Positions 7,726-12,297 of a DNA stretch of 12,297 nt are shown here, one piece after another. Position 1 is the first letter of the stretch, and each line of letters opens with the position of its first letter. The notes beneath the pieces are model-generated. The model searched no databases and was not told where the DNA came from. It saw only the letters and a list, made by a program, of their open reading frames with translations. Source of the stretch: JBDREF01 sp043820045 (GTDB lineage Bacteria; Planctomycetota; Phycisphaerae; Sedimentisphaerales; Anaerobacaceae); the NCBI GenBank assembly GCA_043820045.1, contig JBDREF010000099.1, forward strand, positions 1 through 12,297, in the 5' to 3' direction. A program made the position numbers and the translations under genes.

Positions 7726-8961
7726 ATGGCTATATTGGTGCAGAAATTCGGAGGCACTTCGGTGGCGGACGCGGAGAAGATTCGCCGGGCCGCCAGACGG
7801 GCGATTAAGGCTGCGGACGCCGGATATGGCGTGGTTGTAGTAGCTTCGGCCCGCGGCAAGCAGACGGACCAGCTCGTCGCCGACGCTCTGGAGCTGAACC
7901 CCAATCCCCCCAAGCGAGAAATGGACCAGTTGCTCAGTACCGGTGAGCAGCAGACGGTTTCTCTTTTCGCAATGGCCCTCGACGCAATGGGCCGTCAGGC
8001 CATCAGCTTTACCGGCGGTCAAATCCGAATGATGACCGACAGCGTCCACACCAAGGCGCGGATCAGGAGTATCGACGCCGACAGAATTCACACCCAGTTG
8101 GACCAGGGCAAGATCGTTATTGTCGCCGGCTTTCAGGGCGTGGACGAGAACGGGAATATTACCACGCTTGGCCGGGGCGGCTCGGACACGACCGCCGTTG
8201 CTCTGGCCGCAGCGCTCGGGGCAAAACTCTGTGAAATCTACACGGACGTCGATGGAATTTATACCGCCGACCCGCGAATATTCAAGAAGGCCTCGAAGAT
8301 GGACCAAATCAGTTACGACGAGATGCTCGAAATGGCGAGCCTCGGGGCCGGCGTCATGCACCCTCGGGCCATCGAGTTCGGAAAGAAGTACGACGTGACC
8401 ATTCACGTCAGAAGCAGTAGCGACGAATCAGAGGGCACACTAATAACTCATGAGGTTCCAATGATGGAAGGTGTAGTGGTTTCAGGCGCGACTATACAGA
8501 GAGATATGGCCAAGATCGGTCTTGTTGGAATTGACAACGTTCCGGGCAACGCTGCGAGAGTCTTTGCGCATCTGGCAAGGGCGAAGGTGGTTGTCCACGA
8601 CATCGTCCAGACGGAAATCAGCCCGGAAAAGGCAAACCTGTCGTTTATGATTGAGGTTTCGGATCTGGCCGCCGCGAAAGAGGCCGTCGAGGAAATAAAA
8701 AGCGAGGTCAACTGCGATAGTGTTTTCGTCCGCGACGGCATTGCCGAGATTTCCGTGGTTGGCGTCGGTATGCGGAGCCACTACGGCGTGGCAGAGAAGA
8801 TGTTCGATGCCCTGGCCAAAGCCAAGGTCAATATCGACTCGATCACGACCAGTGAAATTCGCATCAGTTGCACCGTAAATGAGGATCAGGCCGAGAGAGC
8901 CCTGGAGGCCGTGTGTCTGGTCTTCGAGCTGGACAGACCCGCAAGACATCGGACCAAGTGA
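7726..8961 (+). CDS. lysC: Aspartate kinase
   Basis: Phosphorylates aspartate with ATP to aspartyl-4-phosphate, the first step to lysine, threonine, methionine and diaminopimelate. The 411-residue product starts MAILVQKFGGTSV; KFGGTS (7-12) is the family's N-terminal signature. STGEQ (71-75), TLGRGGSDTTAVAL (147-160) and YTDVDGIYTADPR (172-184) complete the amino-acid kinase domain. Two ACT domains follow from about 265 (GLVGIDNVPGNAARVF) and 340 (ISVVGVGMRSHYG), for feedback by lysine and/or threonine. I chose ATG 7726 over an in-frame TTG at 7696 because it gives the usual start and length and has AGGT just upstream. It is 96 bp after the ApgM-like gene. This is the Bacillus/Corynebacterium-like monofunctional form of about 400 residues, not a bifunctional ThrA type. 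Confidence 0.96.
   Translation: MAILVQKFGGTSVADAEKIRRAARRAIKAADAGYGVVVVASARGKQTDQLVADALELNPNPPKREMDQLLSTGEQQTVSLFAMALDAMGRQAISFTGGQIRMMTDSVHTKARIRSIDADRIHTQLDQGKIVIVAGFQGVDENGNITTLGRGGSDTTAVALAAALGAKLCEIYTDVDGIYTADPRIFKKASKMDQISYDEMLEMASLGAGVMHPRAIEFGKKYDVTIHVRSSSDESEGTLITHEVPMMEGVVVSGATIQRDMAKIGLVGIDNVPGNAARVFAHLARAKVVVHDIVQTEISPEKANLSFMIEVSDLAAAKEAVEEIKSEVNCDSVFVRDGIAEISVVGVGMRSHYGVAEKMFDALAKAKVNIDSITTSEIRISCTVNEDQAERALEAVCLVFELDRPARHRTK
8461..8961 (+). CDS. Possible internal translation start: aspartate kinase beta subunit
   Basis: Within lysC, codon 246 is an ATG (8461) preceded by TGAGG (8451-8455) at a spacing of 5 nt. Starting here would give a 166-residue protein made of the two ACT domains only. 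In Bacillus subtilis and Corynebacterium the aspartate kinase beta subunit arises by internal initiation at almost the same codon, so the same alpha2-beta2 arrangement is likely here. This is an overlapping product in the same frame, not a separate gene. Confidence 0.4.
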   Translation: MMEGVVVSGATIQRDMAKIGLVGIDNVPGNAARVFAHLARAKVVVHDIVQTEISPEKANLSFMIEVSDLAAAKEAVEEIKSEVNCDSVFVRDGIAEISVVGVGMRSHYGVAEKMFDALAKAKVNIDSITTSEIRISCTVNEDQAERALEAVCLVFELDRPARHRTK

Positions 8962-8975
8962 TTCCTCTCGCATCG

Positions 8976-8987
8976 GTCGTGCACGAC
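8976..8987. repeat. 12-bp perfect palindrome between lysC and the nuclease gene
   Basis: GTCGTGCACGAC is self-complementary and lies 14 bp after the lysC stop and 14 bp before the first start of the nuclease gene. It is not followed by a T-run, so it is a weak terminator at best; an operator for the nuclease gene is an alternative. Confidence 0.35.
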
Positions 8988-9001
8988 TGACGAACAGCTA
9001 A

Positions 9002-9658
9002 ATGCGTTCCAAGCAAAGCAGATTCACTTACGCCATGAGCAAACGCCGCAAGACCGGCATAATTGCGCTGTGCCTTCTGGCGGTAATGCTGCTTGCCTGG
9101 GCCGACCGGGGCTCGGTCGCACGCAGGCTGCGCGCCCCGCACCAATCGGGCGACCGCGCGAAAGACCACGACCGTGAAAAGTACCACGGCCGAGTATTCA
9201 CAGTCGCCAGGGCCATCGACGGCGACACCTTCGATATCGATGTCCCGGACGGCGGTTACGAACATACCCGCGTAAGACTCCTCGGAATCGACACGCCCGA
9301 AATCAACAGCGAGCAATTCGGCACGATGTACTTCGGCCCCCAGGCGGCGGCAGTTACAAGAGAACTTGCCTTTGGCAAGCCGGTCACCGTTTACCTCGAC
9401 GAGCCGAATCCCACCAGGGGCAAGTACGGCCGCCTGCTCGCCTACGTCCAATTGCCCGACGGCAGGTTCCTGAACGAAGCCCTGCTGACAGAGGGCCTCG
9501 CCTACGCCGACCTGCGATTCGACCACAGTTTCTATAACAAGTACAACCAGTTGGAGGCCGGCACCCGAAACCTCAAAAAAGGCCTCTGGCAAAATGTAAC
9601 ACGCAACCAACTACCCGAATGGCTACAGAGAATGAACCCAAAACTGCTGAACAAATAA
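9002..9658 (+). CDS. Thermonuclease (staphylococcal nuclease-like) family protein, membrane-anchored or secreted
   Basis: Predicted calcium-dependent nuclease of the SNase family, 218 residues. A basic start and a hydrophobic segment (about 18-34) form a signal anchor or signal peptide, followed by a charged Arg/Lys/Asp linker (41-62). The SNase OB-fold domain covers about 63-198. Residues equivalent to the active site are present: AIDGDTF (71-77, Asp73/Asp75), RVRLLGIDTPE (90-100, Arg92, Asp97, Glu100) and KYGRLLAYV (141-149, Arg144). The enzyme should therefore be active outside the cytoplasm. Two starts are possible, ATG 9002 and ATG 9035 (MSKRRKTG), and neither has a clear ribosome binding site; the second gives a more typical signal peptide. 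It follows lysC by 40 bp but is functionally unrelated to the amino-acid operon. Whether it acts in nutrient scavenging, DNA uptake or defence is not shown. Confidence 0.9.
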   Translation: MRSKQSRFTYAMSKRRKTGIIALCLLAVMLLAWADRGSVARRLRAPHQSGDRAKDHDREKYHGRVFTVARAIDGDTFDIDVPDGGYEHTRVRLLGIDTPEINSEQFGTMYFGPQAAAVTRELAFGKPVTVYLDEPNPTRGKYGRLLAYVQLPDGRFLNEALLTEGLAYADLRFDHSFYNKYNQLEAGTRNLKKGLWQNVTRNQLPEWLQRMNPKLLNK

Positions 9659-9675
9659 CCTTGCCACAGACGCCG

Positions 9676-9694
9676 TCCTGAGCCTGTCGAAGGA
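9676..9694. repeat. Dispersed intergenic motif (CCTGAGCCTGTCGAAGG type)
   Basis: TCCTGAGCCTGTCGAAGGA lies 17 bp after the nuclease stop. Its core and reverse complement (CCTTCGACAGGCTCAGG) are familiar as a short repeat scattered between genes in many unrelated environmental genomes. It has only 4-bp self-complementary ends. That it is repeated in this genome cannot be shown from one copy. Confidence 0.45.
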
Positions 9695-9766
9695 GCACAC
9701 CGAGAAGATTACTCAGACACCGATTTACACTGATTAACACGGTTTTTAGACTTCGGTTCAAAACCT

Positions 9767-9784
9767 CCTGTATCCTGTATCCTG
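9767..9784. repeat. Tandem repeat CCTGTAT, 2.6 copies
   Basis: CCTGTAT CCTGTAT CCTG is a perfect 7-bp tandem array followed by an A-run. It is non-coding and likely a slippage-prone microsatellite within the repeat-rich gap downstream of the nuclease gene. Confidence 0.6.
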
Positions 9785-9851
9785 GAAAAAAATCTCACTT
9801 TTTTTGAGAATTTCGGAAAATGACCATCAACATTTGGCCCCTGAGAATCGC

Positions 9852-9863
9852 TCTATATATAGA
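9852..9863. promoter_or_regulatory. 12-bp AT-rich palindrome TCTATATATAGA
   Basis: A perfect 12-bp palindrome in non-coding DNA. It could be an operator, or its TATATA could act as a -10 box with TTGGCC 16 bp upstream (weak -35). It lies 40 bp before a separate TATAAT box at 9904-9909. Confidence 0.35.
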
Positions 9864-9880
9864 AATGGGCAGAAATGTGT

Positions 9881-9909
9881 TTGTTTCGGGCTGGAACAAC
9901 CGATATAAT
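9881..9909 (+). promoter_or_regulatory. Candidate promoter with perfect -10 box
   Basis: TTGTTT (9881-9886, 3 of 6), a 17-bp spacer and a consensus TATAAT (9904-9909). Transcription would start near 9916 and run rightward into a stretch with no good plus-strand gene until the sigma factor about 0.9 kb away. It may therefore drive a small RNA or a long leader. Judged by eye. Confidence 0.35.
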
Positions 9910-10024
9910 ATGGAACACCAACCCCGATTGAGCGACAGAAGAGGAAAGTAAAGACGCGAGTTTTCGGGCGATAGATGGGTTTCGGGATTTTAATGGGCGG
10001 CTGTTCCTAGTAGTTGCCGTGCCG

Positions 10025-10459
10025 TCAGTGGCGGCGGTCGCTGTGGGTCCGTATCCATATCATGTGGAGGAGCAGGAACACGCAGGAAAGTGACGGCAGT
10101 GGGTCCAAGCACTGCTCAAGAGCCCCGTTACTGGAAGGTGAAAAGCCCAGGCATTCGCAGACTCCCAAGATAACCGGCCATACCCACGTTTTAGATGCCA
10201 CGTTAAGCGATATGACAGATGCAAATAAGACTAAAGCACACCGGTGGGTTCGGCTGATATCACACTCCGGTGGGAGTATACTGGCACGTACGAGATACAG
10301 CGCCGTCAGTATGGCAACTGCGCTTAGAACGGCTAAGGTCGTGCCGCCGACCAGATGAGCGACAACCGGTCCGCAAGCAACGACCACAATGACGAGTACG
10401 GCAGCACCCGAATAGATGAACGAAGAGAATTCTCGATGATTTTTTGCACGCCTTGCCAT
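10025..10459 (-). CDS. Hypothetical small membrane protein
   Basis: A 144-residue frame of unrecognised family. Reasons to believe it: the ATG at 10459 has a GGAG (on the minus strand, just upstream) at 7 nt spacing, and the translation has three to four clear hydrophobic segments (about 15-33, 36-56, 73-97 and 120-134) with charged loops between. Reasons for doubt: no known motif, a low-density region, and no neighbour on the same strand. Residues 60-72 (ILPPECDISRTHR) and the last seven (THSDRRH) would be polar loops or tails. If real, it is transcribed away from the sigma factor and could be a cargo or partner gene, but nothing shows this. Confidence 0.4.
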   Translation of the reverse strand: MARRAKNHREFSSFIYSGAAVLVIVVVACGPVVAHLVGGTTLAVLSAVAILTALYLVRASILPPECDISRTHRCALVLFASVISLNVASKTWVWPVILGVCECLGFSPSSNGALEQCLDPLPSLSCVFLLLHMIWIRTHSDRRH

Positions 10460-10833
10460 ATGATGTCTCCGCTGGGTGATCCGGCTATTCTGCTACAACA
10501 ACTCACACGTTCAGTTGGTCGTCTGATCAACTCATCAAAGTCTTTTCCTGCCAATTTACCCTGTTCACTGGCGAGTACATATGTCTGCCACAGCATACTA
10601 CGCGCATCTTGGGAAAACGTGCAAGGCGGTGGAGAGATTCGGCTTCTTAAAGGCAAACCCAAAGACTTAGGGGCCGTCCCAGCAGGTGCAAATTTTTCAG
10701 AATTTTCTTGCTGATTCTTGCGCTTCGCGCGTAATTGTATTGACAGGGCTTTGTGCCCAATGGTTGTGCTGTGTACCGACGCAGTGGCAGACTCCAACTT
10801 CCGGGGCGACCTTGGATGGATCGAGAGAGCAAG
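10460..10833. other. Intergenic region upstream of the sigma factor
   Basis: No gene is supported. It holds a small GCGC-TTC-GCGC hairpin (10720-10730), a perfect TTGACA (10740-10745) with no matching -10 box at normal spacing, and a GGGC-TTTGT-GCCC hairpin (10746-10758) directly after it. An 87-codon minus-strand frame (10596-10333) lacks a ribosome binding site. The TTGACA with the adjoining hairpin could be part of an alternative-sigma promoter for the sigma/ParA pair. Confidence 0.3.
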
Positions 10834-11376
10834 ATGGATCAAAAGCAGGTCCGAAAGGCGATAAGGGAGGAGCTAACGGGTGATACGGGTAAGAGCATGT
10901 ATCGATATGCGCTTCGCCTTACCAAGAGTGATGACCTCGCCTGGGAGATTTTTCAGGAGGCGTGCAAGAATCTGCTGAGCCGAGGTAATCCTAAGATTGA
11001 TGGCTCTATGAGCTTACGGCCGTATATGATGAAAACCGTACTTAACGCGTATTTGAGTAGGAAAAGAAGTGAACGCGTATGGAACAAGTATTGCGATGAC
11101 TGCCAGAAGAACGTGAAACGGCCGCCACAAGTGTTGACGGGAAGTAACGCAGACCCGTTCGAGAAAGCTGCCTCCAAAGAGCAAATAAAGGAATTCGCTA
11201 TGCGCCTCAGTAATTTGACAGATGAAGCTCGGGAGCTACTCCATCTTTCATATGTTGAGCGTGCCTCCTATGCGCAGATAGCCAGAGATTTCGGTGTCAG
11301 TCCTGGGACTATCAGGAATAAAATAAAAGCAATCGTGCAAGATATTCGAAGCAAGTGGCCGGAAGGAGATGAATAA
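10834..11376 (+). CDS. ECF-type RNA polymerase sigma factor
   Basis: Predicted alternative sigma factor of 180 residues from ATG 10834 (MDQKQVRK); in-frame ATG 10816 and GTG 10753 are less likely because they add residues outside the fold. GAGAGAG a few bases before 10834 is a modest ribosome binding site. Region 2 lies at about 22-82: MYRYALRLTKSDDLAWEIFQ (the core-binding/DAED-like helix) and then MSLRPYMMKTVLNAYLSRKR (-10 recognition). A variable linker follows (84-115), then region 4 at about 120-172 with a helix-turn-helix, SYAQIARDFGVSPGTIRNKI (145-164), for -35 recognition. Length and order match ECF sigma factors. No anti-sigma gene is next to it; the following gene, one base after the stop codon, is a ParA-like ATPase with its own region-4-like helix-turn-helix. 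Codon use is less GC-rich than in the metabolic genes, hinting at accessory origin. Confidence 0.85.
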   Translation: MDQKQVRKAIREELTGDTGKSMYRYALRLTKSDDLAWEIFQEACKNLLSRGNPKIDGSMSLRPYMMKTVLNAYLSRKRSERVWNKYCDDCQKNVKRPPQVLTGSNADPFEKAASKEQIKEFAMRLSNLTDEARELLHLSYVERASYAQIARDFGVSPGTIRNKIKAIVQDIRSKWPEGDE

Positions 11377-12297
11377 ATGGATAAGAAGGCCACAAAAACC
11401 AGTACCGTGCTTGTTGAACTTTTTCAGCAAATTGAAACAGCGGTGGACAGCAGTGATATAGATACCGTTGGGCGGTTGCAGTTGTTCTTCGAGAGCGGCT
11501 TGACCTTCGAGGACATCGCATTCGTATATGGAACGACAGCTGAGCAAGTCAAGCAGACGATTATTCTTTTCACCGAAGGACTCTTGGCAAGTTCGCCGTA
11601 TCTGTCTCGGTTGGCATACTCTCAATCCCCAGGTTCAGAAGCGGCTGAAAGCGACGTTCGTGGGCTGGCCAAGAGGCTTATTGAAGACTGTGACGAGCCT
11701 GATTCCGCAGGTGCAAAGTTCAGAGATATAGTAGAAACTGTATTAAGAATCGACACACCCTTGTACATGTCTCGATTTGCTGATTATGTTGGAATGCTTT
11801 CAGACTTAGATGCGGCAGCTTCGAATTCACGAAATCCCGATCAGCCTGATGGCCCATCTGTCACTGATGAAGAGTTTTGGAATCCAACTGTAGCAATGCA
11901 TGCTACGAAAAAACCGCAGACGACATACGGTATGAGGACTATAGCGGTTGTTAATCAAAAAGGTGGTTGTGGCAAGACAACGGTATCAATAAACCTGGCG
12001 AGTGCCCTTGCCGAGGCGGGCCGGCGGGTGCTGCTGGTCGATATGGACCCGCAGTCGCACTGCGCAGTCGGCTTGGGCGTGCCTGAGGAGCAGATCGAAC
12101 AGAGCATCTACGATGTCCTGATCAGCAGGAGCAGAAACGAGCCGATCAAGATGACAGAAATACTCTGGCAGATCAGTGACAGGTTGGAGCTGGCGCCGGC
12201 CAGTTTAGACCTGTCCGCGTTCGAGCAGCAGATGGTAGGCATTGCGGAGCGCGAGTGCTGCCTTAAAGAAGCCCTGACCGAGATGAAGGATGATTAT
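11377..12297 (+). CDS. ParA/MinD-type ATPase with N-terminal helix-turn-helix extension (runs off the right edge)
   Basis: An uninterrupted frame of 307 codons from ATG 11377 to the window end. The ATG follows the sigma-factor TAA with no gap and has AGGAG 8 nt upstream. Residues 1-185 are not a standard ParA: a helical start, a helix-turn-helix at about 36-62 (LTFEDIAFVYGTTAEQV), then an acidic, partly disordered stretch (80-180). From 186 (MRTIAVVNQKGGCGKTT) it is a ParA/MinD-type ATPase: deviant Walker A KGGCGKTT (195-202) with the signature lysine, and Walker A' LLVDMDPQSH (219-228). Such proteins dimerise on ATP, bind DNA or membrane, and position cargo. Type Ia plasmid ParA/SopA proteins also carry an N-terminal helix-turn-helix that binds their own operator. 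A separate start at ATG 11932 is possible but has no ribosome binding site. The C-terminal part and any parB are outside the window. Confidence 0.85.
   Translation, partial: MDKKATKTSTVLVELFQQIETAVDSSDIDTVGRLQLFFESGLTFEDIAFVYGTTAEQVKQTIILFTEGLLASSPYLSRLAYSQSPGSEAAESDVRGLAKRLIEDCDEPDSAGAKFRDIVETVLRIDTPLYMSRFADYVGMLSDLDAAASNSRNPDQPDGPSVTDEEFWNPTVAMHATKKPQTTYGMRTIAVVNQKGGCGKTTVSINLASALAEAGRRVLLVDMDPQSHCAVGLGVPEEQIEQSIYDVLISRSRNEPIKMTEILWQISDRLELAPASLDLSAFEQQMVGIAERECCLKEALTEMKDDY

Larger units (their letters stand above)
9659..10024. other. Non-coding stretch with intergenic repeats and promoter-like boxes
   Basis: No convincing gene is seen here. In order it holds a CCTGAGCCTGTCGAAGG motif, a segment of repeated GATT(T/A)ACAC-like words (9714-9742), a CCTGTAT tandem repeat, an A/T-rich small hairpin (TCTCA 9793-9797 with TGAGA 9805-9809), a TCTATATATAGA palindrome and a TATAAT box. 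The first three are the kind of short dispersed sequence that recurs between genes in many environmental bacterial genomes. Confidence 0.5.

Noticed and set aside
7720..8406. 228-codon minus-strand frame opposite lysC
   Set aside because: Shadow frame with no recognisable features.
8864..9610. 248-codon minus-strand frame opposite the nuclease gene and lysC end
   Set aside because: Shadow frame crossing two confidently assigned genes.
9910..9951. 13-codon frame MEHQPRLSDRRGK after the TATAAT box
   Set aside because: Its ATG overlaps the end of the -10 box, so it would precede the predicted transcription start, and it has no ribosome binding site.
10740..10768. TTGACA as a standard sigma70 promoter for the sigma factor
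   Set aside because: The -35 box is perfect, but no acceptable -10 sequence lies 16-19 bp downstream; kept only as a note in the intergenic entry.
10333..10842. 169-codon minus-strand frame (or its 87-codon part from 10596)
   Set aside because: No ribosome binding site at either start; it overlaps the better-supported membrane-protein frame and the sigma-factor start, with low-complexity basic sequence at its N-terminus.

Overview
The window is a chromosomal segment of a diderm (Gram-negative-type) bacterium. The best guess is Planctomycetota, class Phycisphaerae or a close relative. That guess rests on the gene mix: a VTC polyphosphate-polymerase/DUF4956 pair, a hom / apgM-like / lysC operon, an ECF sigma factor beside a ParA ATPase with a 'DPQSHC' motif, and an outer-membrane lipoprotein of the TolC type. 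It is inference, not proof. No rRNA, tRNA, CRISPR array or transposase was seen.

Left part (1-4908, all minus strand). A four-gene operon runs leftward from a good sigma70-like promoter at 4908-4879: a VTC-domain polyphosphate polymerase, a DUF4956 membrane protein, a HlyD-type membrane-fusion protein and a TolC-type outer-membrane lipoprotein. Junctions are tight (2-bp gap, 7-bp gap, ATGA overlap). The operon appears to join a polyphosphate-type polymerase at the inner membrane to a periplasm-spanning conduit, but it has no recognisable ABC, RND or MFS pump. After 175 bp the 5' end of leuS (leucyl-tRNA synthetase) begins and leaves the window.

Middle part (4962-8961, plus strand). The aspartate-family amino-acid operon holds hom (homoserine dehydrogenase), an ApgM-like phosphomutase-fold protein of the 'proposed homoserine kinase' kind, and lysC (aspartate kinase). 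hom and the ApgM-like gene overlap (TTGA, with a TTG start and a strong ribosome binding site). lysC has a candidate promoter of its own and an internal Shine-Dalgarno/ATG suggesting a separately translated beta subunit. LysC makes aspartyl phosphate, Hom makes homoserine, and the ApgM-like protein may phosphorylate it toward threonine.

A membrane-anchored or secreted staphylococcal-nuclease-like protein follows (9002-9658). Next is about 1.1 kb of low coding density (9659-10833): short intergenic repeats, a 12-bp TCTATATATAGA palindrome, a perfect TATAAT box and one plausible minus-strand small membrane protein.

Right part (10834-12297, plus strand). An ECF-type sigma factor is followed immediately (TAA then ATG, with a good ribosome binding site) by a reading frame that stays open to the window edge. 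It has an N-terminal region of about 185 residues with a helix-turn-helix, then a ParA/MinD-type deviant Walker ATPase. The helix-turn-helix aligns without gaps to region 4 of the sigma factor next door. This pair and the polyphosphate/conduit operon are the two most interesting items in the window.
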